Positions 23,023 to 34,591 of a stretch of 64,000 bases of DNA are shown here, piece after piece (positions within the stretch are counted from its first letter, which is position 1; every line of letters starts with the position of its first letter). This stretch comes from Lithobates sylvaticus (Eukaryota; Chordata; Amphibia; Anura; Ranidae). The notes under the pieces were generated by a model that was given only the letters and a program-made list of their open reading frames with translations, had not been told where the DNA came from and made no database searches. The stretch is taken from contig CM053033.1 of the NCBI GenBank assembly GCA_028564925.1, forward strand, positions 87,222,468-87,286,467, read 5' to 3'. The translations under genes were made by a program, and so were the position numbers.

Positions 23023-23562
23023 TTAAAGCGGTTCTGCACCCATTTCATTTAGTAAATCTCTTTGCCTTCCAAATCAGGCAAAGAGTACTAAATGAAATGT
23101 TTTTTTTTTTTACTTACCTTGTAATTGATGACTTCCGGTCTTCTCTCTCTTCGGCGGCGGGCGGGGTCTCTGCGTCGATCGTCGTCACGCCGCACTGTCT
23201 CCTGGGATCTGGTGTCATTGATCCCAGGAGTCAGTGCGGGCATCTTCCGAAATCTCGCGAGATTTCGGCCACATCTTCCGAAATCTCGCGAGATTTCGGC
23301 CACATCTGCCGAAATCTCGTGAGATGTCGGCAGATGTGCCGTTACTGCGCACGCGCGAGTAACGGCGGTGCATGCTGGGCCATCTAAAAGGTCCTGTGGG
23401 GTTTCACATGCCCACAGGCAAGATGGACCCCAGCAGACAAGAAGAAGATGAAGATGAAAACCGGCGGCGATCGAGATGGAAGATGGAACAGGTAAGTCCC
23501 CCAATTGAGCTATATGCCCTTGGCATATAGCCCAAAAAAAAAAGAGTGCAGAACCGCTTTAA
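23023..23562. mobile_element. TTAA-bounded MITE with TCTCGCGAGA palindromes
   Basis: Ends TTAAAGCGGTTCTGCAC and GTGCAGAACCGCTTTAA are perfect inverted repeats bounded by TTAA. The GC-rich interior has three successive GAAATCTCG(C/T)GAGAT units (23249-23326). Non-coding. TTAA target duplication is the hallmark of piggyBac-type transposition. Confidence 0.8.
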
Positions 23563-24207
23563 GACAGGAGCCAAATTACCTCCCAGCAAGTCTTTAGCAA
23601 ATTATGGATAAAAGCTCCTGGGGGGCTATTTTTTTGCAAAGGTTTAATTCTACTTTAAAGTGAATCTGTGGACAAGCTATTGAAAATCAAGTAAATGAGC
23701 TTTAAAACAAACCCTTACTGACCTCTCTGTAGATGCGCGTACTGTGGACCAGTTCATCCTCAAATTTCACAGGGGACACACTGACGTGAGCCAAGTCCTT
23801 CCCAAAGTCAGCTTAGCTCCCCCTGATCTCCTTCCCAGCAGCGATTCAGCTGCTCATCTCCCCATCCCACCAGCAATTCGGCTACCCCTGCCACCCCCCC
23901 CCCCCTCCCCACCAGCAGAGACATTGCAGCCTTCTAACCTTGAATGTAAACACATAACAAGGAGGGTGAGCTGAGCCGCTGAGAAATTAAACTTAGGTGA
24001 GTTTTTGCTGTAAATTTTGATGATGGGTTTCTCCACAGTGCCTGCAGCTACGGTGGTTAGTAAGGGCTTGTTTTAAAGCCTTGTACTGGTGTCAATGATT
24101 CTAGACAGAAGAAATAATAAACCTGGTAGAAGTTTTCATTCTACTCTATCTAAAGCTGAAAAGAAAAACTTTTTCCGGAAGAAGTTACTTGAAAGGAAGG
24201 ACTAGGA
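23563..24207. other. Unassigned sequence
   Basis: A C-run lies near 23893-23910. No gene recognised. Confidence 0.5.
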
Positions 24208-24343
24208 CAGTGATGGCGAACCTTGGCACCCCAGATTTTTTGGAACTTCACTTTCCATGATGCTCAACTATACTGCAGAATGCATGAGCATCATGGGAAA
24301 TGTAGTTCCAAAACATCTGGGGTGCCAAGGTTCACCATCACTG
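24208..24343. mobile_element. hAT fold-back MITE, 'CAGTGATGGCGAACC' family
   Basis: 136 bp, self-complementary. The left end CAGTGATGGCGAACC is intact and the right end is CATCACTG. Exact 8-bp duplication GACTAGGA (24200-24207, 24344-24351). Confidence 0.92.
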
Positions 24344-24351
24344 GACTAGGA

Positions 24352-25428
24352 TATGTAAACTTTTCCATAATGAAATTAAATGAGAATGGTCTGCCACATC
24401 ACATCTCTCTGCACAGAGAACTGTCTCCATGATTCTCATACCCCACGATCCTGAGAGATCCCCAGAAAGCAGGACAGCCTGGAATCGGAGGCAGGCTCCA
24501 CACGACACAGTTGGATAAGTTGCCAAACTTGAGGTTGTAGATTAACTTTAAGAGATTAGGTCATTAGTAACCACATGAAACACTACAGAGAAGCAGAATG
24601 AGTTTTGCAAGTGGGGTGATGAAGTCATACGTCAATTTTAGACATTGTGCAAAAAAGCAGGAAGAAGAGAATTGTTTGTGCATTGAGACCGGGAGAACTG
24701 TACACAATGACTAACAGAACAAAGGTGACAATCCGTGGCTACTGTAATAAAATATGGATCATGCAGAGGGAACAGTGCTGCTTTGTAGTAGAATAAGAAC
24801 CAGTCACCATTGCTGATCTTATTTTAAAAATGCTAGTTACCCGGCTTATAGGCTGATCCCTTGGCTTCAGTACTTCCTAATTCACTGACCGGCAATAGTA
24901 TGCAGATAAAGATAGTCGCATTTTTATCTGTAGCAGGCAATGGTATAATATGGGGGTCAATATGACCCCCATGCAATACAACATGCAGAATGGAAGTTAT
25001 GTTTTTCAGAGTCACTGACAGGTCAGTGATTCACTAAGGCCAATATCAGGATCACAGCCCTGGAGCTCATCAAGTGCTTCCATATTTATAAACTTGCTCC
25101 ATCCGGAGTATTCTAATTCACTGTGGTCACATTCCTGAGAGCTCCGCGTGTGTGCACTGGTTGGGTCTGCACTGCACAACTTCCAACTTTAGATTCAGGT
25201 TTTCCAAGGCATGTTTGAATCGGACTGCTGGCAAAGAAAAAAAATAAATAAATACACTTTCTTTTTTTTTAATCAGACAGCGGCAAAGGGCATGCAGCAA
25301 GTGTGTTTGGGAATAGCTCTACTACCTCAGAAGCAGGTATTCCCAGACCAGGCTGATGACAAAAGTGGGGTAGGTAGGTGAACAAGAGAAGTAGGCTCGG
25401 CTCCCTGTGTCTCAAGACTTTCTTTTCA
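24352..25428. other. Unassigned sequence with weak repeats
   Basis: 24790-25040 resembles the repeat piece at 15575-15740. No coding feature seen. Confidence 0.5.
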
Positions 25429-25961
25429 TTAAAAGTTGTACTAAACCCACAACCATAAAATCAGCCTGTATATGCAGTAAAGCATGTTTGTTATACTCAC
25501 TGTGGAACCTAAGGGGTTAATCCTCTGCATTGTGTAAAAAAGTCTGTTTGATCCTGTATGCACAAATCCTCCTCTTCTTTCACTGACTCCAAAACATGTC
25601 CAGATAGCACAGAGCCTTTGGAGCCAAGCGGCACATGCTCAGTTAGGTGTGTATTGCGAGAGGAGTTTTTTTTCTTAGGAGAGTGCATGTGATCAACACA
25701 GGGCCAATCAGCACTGTCCAGACAGACAGAGGGTCGGGGGTTCTGCATCCTGACAGGACAGCTCGGTGCAGTATGAAAACTCCTTCTACGAGCTTTAACC
25801 AGACACTAATAGAAGTCACAAGACTGCTTTATACTGCTGATTAGAAAAGGTATTTAGCAGTTTAAATTTACTAAAATAATTGCATTTCCATGTTCTGCGG
25901 GAGATCAGATATTGTGAATGCAGTGTCCTGGGTTTACGTTAAGACTGCAGTGTACCTTTAA
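25429..25961. mobile_element. TTAA-bounded repeat, diverged
   Basis: Starts TTAAAAGTTGTACTAAACCC and ends CAGTGTACCTTTAA, imperfect inverted ends bounded by TTAA. The interior (AGTAAAGCATGTTTGTTATA) matches a common ranid repeat. Non-coding. Confidence 0.5.
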
Positions 25962-26233
25962 TTAGGGTTTCCCCATTTGTCACAACCTGCAGTTTCTCCA
26001 CAGTCACCGCAGCAAATCTCTTTATAGGATGACAAAATTGTATTATTGTTATTTCCTGACCATAAAATGTCAGCAAATTCCAATGCACATGGGAGGAAAA
26101 ACTAAACAAAGTTGCAATTAAGAACTTTAAAAAAAACAAACATATTTCATATATAGGCCAGGTTCACACTGCTGCGAATTCTTTTGCGAATTTGAGCCGC
26201 TGCGATCGCTTAAATTTGCAAGTCATGTTAATA

Positions 26234-27570
26234 TGGGAGACATAGACTGCTGACAGTACGCAAACTAGAACCATAAACAACCAACAAAATGGCGGCGCAC
26301 ATATGAATACCAAGTCCTTTGGAACATAGTCAAGAAAATGGCCGCCACCTACCAATACAAATAGTTGCCCTTAACACGGTAGACACGCATACTGTTATAT
26401 ACACCGCTGACCACAACAAAGATGGCCGCGATGCTACTTCCGGTTCGAATAGATATTTAAACACTTAATGCCCACCAATCCGGTTCCCCAGATGAAGACA
26501 CGTGACGTGTCGTAACGCGTAGGGAGTGGCCGTAGGCAAGCAGTGGAAAGGAAATAGGACGCGAGGAGGCGCTGAGAACGCCGGTGAAGTTTTCTTATCT
26601 TTTTGCCAGTTTTTCATGTTTTAAATGTACGAGTACACCTTTTATTATTAAATTGATCCTTTGGATTTTAACCTTACTACACTAGTGGAGACCTCTTTGT
26701 CCCCCGTCCCCTCTTATCCCCCTGAGTGTTATGTCATGATGAGCCCATGACTATTAGCACCATAGATACACCACTCAGATAACTATCTAAGGAGAAAGAT
26801 TGGGCGGAATAACCAACCAGAGGAGACAGGGAAGACAAGGGACAAAACGTTGATCTACATCTATGACCTTTGAGACATCGATAGTTGGGAAATATAGGAT
26901 ATCCCAGAAAGGCGATACCCAATATTAATTGAGGTGAGCGAATAGAGAGACCGATCTAGGATACCCCACTATAGATGATCGATAAGGAAATCACAGTGAC
27001 CATTTATATTACTAGCTTGGAAATATCTGATTTTACTCTGGAATTTGATTGGACATTATATCATCACGAACTATTCACATTCACACACACTCGTTATTGA
27101 GTGTGGGATACACGTTTATTTATCTTCTTGGTTTCACTTTTTAATGTTATAGCACTTTCACGTGCATCACATTTGTTTAGCCATTTTTTGACACTTTGTT
27201 GCATCATTATTCACCTTTTATGACATATGCGACTCACTTTTGATATTTATGTGATTTATTCTATTTCACACCCTTATTTATTTATATTTCTTATTTTAAC
27301 CATTATGATAATATGGAATTATTATAATTATAACACCAGGCACTTTATTTAGACAATACGTCACTTTTTATCGTGTGTTTTTCACTCTCTGCACATATCA
27401 AGCCGCAACTAGAGTATTTGTTATTATCATTATCCCCAGACCATTTATTTATTGGTGTCACTATTAGATTTTATTTTATTTATTCACTAGTGCATTTTAT
27501 AACCACTTTTTAACGTTTTTAATTGCTGTTTATTATTAATTATTTGCGCGAAAATTTATCCACCTATCTT
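26234..27570 (+). mobile_element. 1.3-kb insertion with hammerhead-like motif
   Basis: Flanked by ATGTTAATA on both sides (26225-26233, 27571-27579), a 9-bp target duplication, so this is one inserted unit. It has no inverted ends and no coding frame. The first third is mixed, with ACGTGACGTGT and ACGCGT motifs; the remainder is AT-rich. A degenerate hammerhead-like fold lies about 250 bases in. The absence of inverted ends points to a retroposon or retrozyme-like unit rather than a DNA transposon. I cannot name the family; a Penelope-derived fragment is one option. Confidence 0.55.
26483..26527 (+). ncRNA. Degenerate hammerhead-ribozyme-like motif
   Basis: Order: GTTCCC-type stem I strand (26483-26488), CAGATGA (26489-26495; consensus CUGANGA with one change), AGACACGTGACGTGTC (stem II GACACG/CGTGTC), GTAA (consensus GAAA with one change), CGCGTA (with the A before it palindromic stem III ACGCGT, then a GUA triplet), GGGAGT pairing back to stem I with four Watson-Crick and two G-U pairs. 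All three stems can form; two core bases are off consensus. Confidence 0.5.
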
Positions 27571-27800
27571 ATGTTAATAACATCGTTTTCTGCCGTTCAC
27601 ATCGATGCGTTGCGAATCTAAGCTGCGTGAAAAAAGGGTCCTGTCCGAGTTTGATCCGTGTGCGATGCGAATGCAGCTCCACAGACTGCTAAATTGGCAG
27701 TAGAATTGCAAGAACACATAAAGAATTCACAATGCAAATTTGCAACGCAATCGGATCAAAAATCGCGCTAAATTCGCACCGCAGCAGTGTGAACCTAGCC

Positions 27801-28260
27801 ATACAGTCACTGAAAAGGTTTCCTTATTTGTGTGCCAAGTCGATGGTCACAATAAAAAAACAAAAAATGTTTTTGCATATTACCAGATCCTTGACATTTT
27901 TAAACTTCCTTTCGGAAGTTCCCCATAGGTTTACTACCTTGAATTCAATATACCCTGTGAGTAGGCACTGCTGTTTCACACCTTTCACAGAGCCTGCTTT
28001 CTGGACTACAGGGGAGCTGGGTGGAGGAGTTTCAGGAGGCGGAGTCAGTACAAGAATCACTGCTTGCAGGCAGCCAGGTACCATGGGATATGTAGTCCTT
28101 CGAAATGAAACGTAGACAGCAAAGGAGAAGCTGCAAAGCATGCTGGCAATCTACAACGTTGTAGAAAGAGATGGCAAGCAGACAGGCAGCAGTCACAAAA
28201 TTAAAAGGAGTTTTTATTAAAGTAAGCTTATAAACTATTGTCAAAAACAGCCATTGTATG
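27801..28260. other. Unassigned sequence
   Basis: Nothing recognised. Confidence 0.5.
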
Positions 28261-28450
28261 CAGTGGCGGCTGGTGCTGTATATTGGGGGGGCGGAACAAG
28301 ACACCGTCACCTTCCCCCCCCCGATCGTATGGCCCCCCACACACTTACCCCATCTAGCAGCTTGGCTCCTTCCTGCATCTCCTCCTCCATGGTGGCAGCT
28401 TCCTCCTCGGCGGCTTCACATCGATTTCTTCCTTGACAGCTTCAGTCGGT
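28261..28450. mobile_element. Possible hAT fragment, 'CAGTGGCGGCTGGTG' start
   Basis: CAGTGGCGGCTGGTGCTG followed by a G-run resembles the start of a known hAT family. No matching right terminus seen. Confidence 0.35.
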
Positions 28451-28621
28451 GAACAAGCTGAAGATGGAAGCTGATTGGCTAACATGCACAGCTGTAGCAG
28501 ATTTTTTGCACTCTATAGTTTGAGTAAATCAACCCCATGGGGTCTTGTGCTTGCTGGGAATTCAGGCATTTTGGTATTGTTTGGTATGTACATGTGAGGG
28601 GCCCTGTCCACAGTGAACTGT

Positions 28622-28942
28622 AGGGCCCCTGTCACACAAAGAATGTTCGACTGTTTTTCACCCATCCGTCGACGGATGAAAAATGGACATCAATGCACCC
28701 CTATGGAAAAACAGATGTAAACAGATGATCATCCGTTTACATCCGCTTTCGTCAACATTCCTTTTTTAGAACAGATCAAAGCCCTGTTTTTCTTCCATTT
28801 AAAAAGGAGAAAAATAAAAAATAAATAAAATGGACAAACGGTCTGTTTTTGCATGAAAAAAAATGGCTCCAGGACTCAAGTGGTTAAGTAAAAATGGATG
28901 AAAAACTGATGACACAAACGGTCGGCACGTGTGAAAGGGGCC
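28622..28942. mobile_element. MITE, 'AGGGCCCCTGTCACAC' family
   Basis: Left AGGGCCCCTGTCACAC and right GTGTGAAAGGGGCC are inverted. The interior contains GTCGACGGATGAAAAATGG and inverted ATCCGT/ACGGAT motifs. Non-coding. Confidence 0.55.
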
Positions 28943-30428
28943 AGATTTACAAATCCCAGCACCAATTGCCTTATTTTACATAGACTAGCCTATCTGACAC
29001 CTCTGTACTCAGGAGGATCTATGAAGTGTGATTCACCTACAAAGATTGGATCAATCAGTTCAATTGCAGTGAAAAACAAAATTTATTCACTTTGATCTAC
29101 CCACCAGTTTAAAACGGCTCCATCACTTGGGAGAAGAAAAAAAAGGAGAATATATTTATAGGTGGAATGTAGCCATTAAAAGAGCTAGGACGGGGTATTT
29201 GAGAGCTGCCCATATGGTCATATTATCTAAAACGAGAAGGGATTAATACAAGCCATTATTAGTCATGTAGAGGAAAAAGCAAGTATGGGAAAATTCTAGG
29301 AAAGTCATTCTTACGGGACAAAAATGCCTTACAGCAAAGACAGCGCAAATCAAGCTTCTAAAACCGTCTGCGATTAATTGCGAAGTAGAGCAAGTTATCG
29401 CTAGCTGATGACAAATGGTTCTCTATGGTGTAAGCTACACAGGGGCAGTAGATTTCCTCTCACTTCCTGTTGTGTCTCTAGGAGATCATGCAAATGGAAA
29501 TCCTCACAAAGGGATACGGATGGCCAAAAACTTACAGGAGTTCTTAGGCCAAGTTTACATGTGGCAGCCCTTGAGGTGAAGTGATATGTCACCTCCCCAG
29601 CGCCTGTGGTTGCAGGATAGCCCATTCAGACAAAAAAGAAAAAACATATTGCAGCCTACTAGTCCTTGGGTGTGGTGGCTGCATTCGTTTTTACTTTTCA
29701 GGCTAGCAGGTACAGAAACTACCTTTTGATCTTGGCAACAATGCAGTGTGCGCGTTAGTCGCTTCCTGTGAACTTGAGTACAAAGAAACGTATCTTTCTT
29801 ATGTAAACTACTAGTCCCATCAATTCACCACGTAAGAGAGACAAAGATAGGCATGGTTGAAGTCCAGCCTGTGTGACAACCATTGCTCCTTTAGATATGA
29901 AAAAAAAAAGTGTAGACAAGGAGGGTCAGGAAGTACATTAGCAGAAATACCAGGTGACAATAAAAAGGAAAAGAAAAAGACTGAAAACTAAATTTTGAAT
30001 AAATTACAAGAAGATTGTGGGGGGATAAGCCTTAAGGCAGAATTCCATGAATTCCATAAAGAAGTCTTTAGTACCAAGTGATTTATTTCAAACAAAGCAG
30101 AACTTTCAATCATGAAATTACTCCTTTAAGCCTCGTACACACAGTCGACGATGCCTGTACACCATGAATGAGCCGTTTGTGCGTCCCTAGCTGGCAGGTG
30201 TGACAGGTGTGCGGGTGAATGGGCGCTCACCCGCACCCATTTCACAATAGGATGAGTGGCTGTGCCCTCATAGACTTGAGTGGGCACCTGCTGGTTAGAG
30301 ATGCATACAAGGCTCATTCAAGGTGTACTGGCATCAGCGCTGTGTAAAAGCGGATATAAGAGGAGAAGAGCAATTTAATAGGAGAGTAATGTGGTCGAGC
30401 TGTAGCAATCCTAATATCTATACACAGT
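28943..30428. other. Unassigned sequence
   Basis: No gene seen. A MITE left arm (TTTAAGCCTCGTACACACAG) starts near 30126 and pairs poorly with later sequence. Confidence 0.5.
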
Positions 30429-30680
30429 AGCAGGCATAGGAGGTTATTCACAAAAGGCAAATCCACTTTGCACTACAAGTGCACTTGGAAGTGCAGTCGC
30501 TGTAAATCTGAGGGCTAGATCTGAAATGAGGGGAAGCTCTGCTCATTTTATCATCAAATCATGTGCAAGCTAAAATGCTGTGCCTTGCATGTCCCCCTCA
30601 GGTCTACAGCGACTGCAGTTCCAAGTGCACTTTGCAATTGTAGTGAAACGTGGATTTGCTTTTCGTAAATAACCCCCATA
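30429..30680. mobile_element. Fold-back MITE, 'GCAAATCCACTTTGCACT' family
   Basis: Left half GGTTATTCACAAAAGGCAAA and right half TTTGCTTTTCGTAAATAACC are inverted; inner CAAGTGCACTTGGAAGTGCA is mirrored on the right. Non-coding. Confidence 0.7.
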
Positions 30681-30797
30681 TAGTCTGTTGGAAGACTGCA
30701 GAGATAAGGGTTAAAACAGTCAAGGCGGGATACAATTTGGCCTCCTAAAAAACTACCATCTATGCTGGATGTTTTTTACCTTAACGCCTTCTTTGCA

Positions 30798-31184
30798 TTA
30801 AAGTGGTAGTAAACTCTGTACTACAACTAGTGCCTACAGGCAAGCCTATAATAAGGCTTACTTGTAGGTACTGCGAATATCTCCTAAAAGTGCATGCAGT
30901 CAATGACATCACCGACGCATGCGCTCTGAAGGTCTGGCACTGCAAGTCGGTGCCAGAAATGGTGGCGCATGCGCAAGAGTGGCTTCATCGCGCCCCCGGC
31001 CACTCATGTCCCCCCCGAGACCGCAAACCCGATAGGAAGACCTGGGAAAGATGTCAGCCATCTCAGTGGCGACATCGCAGCGCTGGGGGTCTTCGTTCTC
31101 AGGAAAGTCTATCATAATGTGCTAGATGTGTAGGTTTTTTTTTTTTTTTATTTATTAATCACCTGAGGTTTACAACCACTTTAA
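30798..31184. mobile_element. TTAA element 1 of a five-element chain
   Basis: Ends TTAAAGTGGTAGTAAAC and GGTTTACAACCACTTTAA are inverted and bounded by TTAA. GC-rich interior with GCGCATGCGC-type motifs. Its right TTAA is also the left TTAA of the next element. Confidence 0.8.
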
Positions 31185-31532
31185 AAAGAAAATGTGTTCC
31201 CCCCTCACCCCCCTTATACTTACGAGTCCAATACTGATCTAGCGATGTGCATGAAAACAGCGACTCTCCTGGCTTTCTCCTGCTCCATTGCACAGATTTT
31301 GATAGCAGCGGGAGCAATTGGCAATCAAATCCAGTGACCGGGGGCTGAGCTGCCCTGTCTCAGGAGTGAGCCCGCACAAGTGGTTTCCTATATGGGCACT
31401 GCCGAAGAGGAGGAGCCAGGAGCTCCAGCGGGGATGCTAGAAGAGGAGGATTAGGGCTGCTCTGTGCAAAAGTATTGCACAGAGCAGGTAAGTATAACAT
31501 GAAAAAAAAGGGAACCTTTCACGTTACTTTAA
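31181..31532. mobile_element. TTAA element 2 of the chain
   Basis: Runs from TTAAAAAGAAAATGTGTTCC to GGGAACCTTTCACGTTACTTTAA-type right end. The inverted match is imperfect (GTGTTCC/GGGAAC). Non-coding. Confidence 0.55.
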
Positions 31533-32024
31533 AAGGTATAGTTCACATTTACCGCAGCTCTGACTAAAGTTTAATAAAGCCCTTGCTATAGGTGTAAACC
31601 ACATACCTTGAAGCTCGACTTGAATATTCCCAGAATGTTGCTAAGTACTCCTAGGATGTTGCCAAGTGAGGCCTAGTCATCACTGCTCACCTCCACCATC
31701 ATAGGAGTGAACTCTCAAATGCTGAGCTCAGAGCTACTGCATCAAGGAAGAGAGAGTATGTGAGGGGGTTTGAACCAGAGAAAGAGCTCACTCCTGTTAT
31801 GGTGAAGGTGAGCAGTGATGACTAGGCCTCTCTTAGCAACGTCCTGGAAGTACTTAGCAATGTACTGGCAGTATTCCAGTCAGGCTTCATAAGGCATGTT
31901 AATGGCCTACACCTATAACAAGGATATTATTAATCTTTAGTCAGAGCTGCACAGTTTGTTTTAATCTACAAACATCTCTTACCTGCATTGGCAGTTTTTG
32001 TGTAAAGGTGAACTATCCTTTTAA
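31529..32024. mobile_element. TTAA element 3 of the chain
   Basis: Ends TTAAAAGGTATAGTTCAC and GTGAACTATCCTTTTAA are inverted. The two halves of the interior (GCTAAGTACT, GCAGTGATGACTAGGCC) mirror each other, so it is a large fold-back. Confidence 0.8.
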
Positions 32025-32444
32025 AAAGTATGGGTTTTATTTTTTTTTTATTTATATTTACCTCAGTGGATGGAGCATCAGACCAATGCTGCAGCAGTCC
32101 CCCAGCATCTCTGCACTGAGAAAAGAGCCACCGAATCCGCCGATGGCTCGGTTCTTACTCCTTCCCGAGCGGGGAGCTGCTGCCTGTCAGCATCTCTCCT
32201 GCTCTGATCCTCCACGCTCATTGGAGCGCTGAGCTGTGGAGGGGCGGGGAGCGGCTTTCTCAGCGGCTCGCTGAGACACCGAGACTGCCATCAAGGCAGC
32301 TGGCGGATCCAGACTTGGGAAGTCGGGATGACGCGGTGCCTCGACTGATGTCAGCAGAGAGCGGACTTCAGAGCGCTCTCCGCTGAAAATGGGTCAAATG
32401 AGTGCAAAACGAAAAAGCTAAAAAGCTCAGGCTGGTGCCTTTAA
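32021..32444. mobile_element. TTAA element 4 of the chain
   Basis: Bounded by TTAA at 32021 and 32441. Left TTAAAAAGTATGGGTTTTA; right GGCTGGTGCCTTTAA. The terminal match is weak, so this may be a decayed element or the gap between two others. Confidence 0.45.
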
Positions 32445-33014
32445 AAGAGGAAGTAAACCCCATAACTTTTTCCTTTTTTTTTAAATATATAAATAGTGTA
32501 AATGATTGCTAGGCCACACACACATAAAATTCTCAAAAACGAGGCTTGCAAATACCTTATTTAGCAGTTGTATTAAATTGCGTCTTCCGGGTATTGGCTG
32601 CGCCATTCATACTCCTGTATGTTGAATAGTTTGTGGACGTCATTTCCGCCCTTACTAAGTTTCCCTGTCCAAATCTTACGCATGCGCCATAGCGTCAAAA
32701 CCAAGCCACTAGCTCAATTGCCATTACTACGGCAACAGAGCTAAGACAACGATGACAGCAAAACACTTGCAATCAAGTGCAGCATCGCGAGGCTTGCCTC
32801 TGTGCCATCCTCAGTGTAACATAATGACCCGGCATGCCGTTGAGACCGAAACGGCACACATTGTGTGCCGCTAAACGATATATGCAATGCGTAAATCGTG
32901 GTTGACATCACTGCACATGACGATTTATATCGCAACAAAAACAGTGAGTGAACTTTCTAGAATTATATATTACAAAGAGCAAAAGTTGTTAGGGAGGGTT
33001 TACAACCACTTTAA
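32441..33014. mobile_element. TTAA element 5 of the chain
   Basis: Left TTAAAAGAGGAAGTAAACCC and right GGGTTTACAACCACTTTAA form inverted ends bounded by TTAA. Same terminal family as 30798-31184 and 61594-62054. Confidence 0.75.
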
Positions 33015-34003
33015 GTATATAAAAGGCGTGTTTTGGTGCAAAATTACACGTGTTTACATGCCTATCCTGTTGAGTGTAAACTCATTCAACTCTATTGGAA
33101 TAAATATATGCGCAGATACACGCGTTTACGCTCGTACGCATGTAAATGATGCTCATTAACTACTCTCCAAATGCTGCGTTGGGGAATTTTCTTATATGCA
33201 CGCTTTTAAAATAGCCATTTAAATGCCTGAAGTGTGCTAAAACAGAACTGTGTTTAAAGGTATTTAATAATATGCTGTACATGGCATTTTTTATGTCCAT
33301 GTGCATGATGTCTTAGCGTCCAATATTTTTTTAGCATCACATACAAGGGATAGATACAGGAGATAATGCTTTAATGGCAGCAGACAGTATTTAATACGTG
33401 ATTGAGCAGAAAAAAAAAATAGAGTGAGGAAAAAGGGTCAAAAATTACCCCCCCCCCCCCCTCCCGACGTTCACACAGGCCATGCGCTGCAGTACTACCA
33501 GTCAGCAAGGCTAACCTGCAGTCCCCACAGGGACTAGAAAGTGTCAGACTTTAAACATATGGGAAAGCATTTGTGGCAGATCCTGCAGTGAAACGCCTCA
33601 TATGCTGCCTCATCCCACCGCCGCCAAACAAGCGTAAACATTCTGTGTGAAGTGAAGTAATTGACATGTTTCACACAGACAAGTGGGCGGCCGGGTCCTG
33701 AAAGGAGAATAGCGGTAGTGTTACTCCCGAGTAGTGACAGTTTAGACATGGCTGCACAAACATCGCATTAGAGTACCATTCTAGATTGGTTATTCTGCCT
33801 CACTTGGAGGATCCAGAATAACAGGGGGGACATTGATATAAGTGGACAAAAGTGGCCTACATTTATAAAATCCATTCAGCTCATCCTTCACTGTGGTCAC
33901 CTTTTGCATCACTTGCCCCTCCCTTATAAACTGGATTTGACACTACTACATTTTTGAACAAATATTTGTACAAAAATTCTCAGTACATCCGATGATTTGA
34001 CTA
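33015..34003. other. Unassigned sequence
   Basis: A C-run lies near 33448-33462. No gene or clear element ends. Confidence 0.5.
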
Positions 34004-34284
34004 CAGGGGGTCCCCGAGTTACGTACTCGTTAGGGACTGGCCGCCTGTTCTTATGTCGGAATTGTTCGTAAGTCGGCCGCGCATGCGCAGACCGACAATT
34101 ACAGACATTTCCGATGTTCCGTCTAATGCCGGTCTGCGCATGCGCGGCAAATTACGGACATTTCCGAAGTTTGCCGTCATTTTCCGAGGCTCCGTCTGGC
34201 CGCGCATGTGCAGAGCGGCCGGAGGACGGCGGAAAATGACGGAGGGTCCCCGCAGCGCCCCGTTCGTAAGTCGGGGACCCCCTG
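34004..34284. mobile_element. pogo/Tigger-like MITE, second copy
   Basis: Inverted ends CAGGGGGTCCCCGAGTTACG and CTTACGAACGG-complement with TA on both sides (34002-34003, 34285-34286). Same family as 6466-6787; interior GCGCATGCGC motifs shared. Confidence 0.75.
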
Positions 34285-34326
34285 TAATGTCATTTGAAAG
34301 TACTTCAAAGTTTAGTTTGTTTCTAA

Positions 34327-34591
34327 GGCCGGCCAGACACAGTTTGAATATCAGTCAGTTCAGCAGGAGCCGGACGAGATTCGAACATTTAATGGGCAGG
34401 CTGAATGTACCAAGTTGATCAAATCGATCAACTCGGGGACAACGTGCTGCCGGATTCTCTTGCAATTATCGCTAGCGATAATCACTGTCTTCTGCCCATT
34501 GGGAGCAGACAATTGCTCCCATCAGCAATGTGCATTGATGGGGGAATTGTGCAAATTTCTTTCCTGCAACCACAGGTTTGTATAGCCAGCC
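34327..34591. mobile_element. 'GGCTGGCCATA' MITE, reverse copy
   Basis: Shares the features of 3601-3946 in reverse order: GTTCAGCAGGAGCCGG near the left, CGCTAGCGATAATC in the middle, TTCCTGCAACCACAGG at the right. Flanked by TAA at left and TTA at right. Confidence 0.6.

Larger units (their letters stand above)
26156..27800. mobile_element. MITE 'GGTTCACACTGCTGCGAATT', split by an insertion
   Basis: Left GGCCAGGTTCACACTGCTGC and right GCAGCAGTGTGAACCTAGCC are inverted. ATA flanks both sides. Only about 300 bases belong to this MITE; 26234-27570 is a later insertion. Confidence 0.65.

Noticed and set aside
26442-26450. Possible Pol III B box (GGTTCGAAT) suggesting a tRNA-derived SINE
   Set aside because: No A box at the right distance, no cloverleaf, and the unit lacks a SINE tail.
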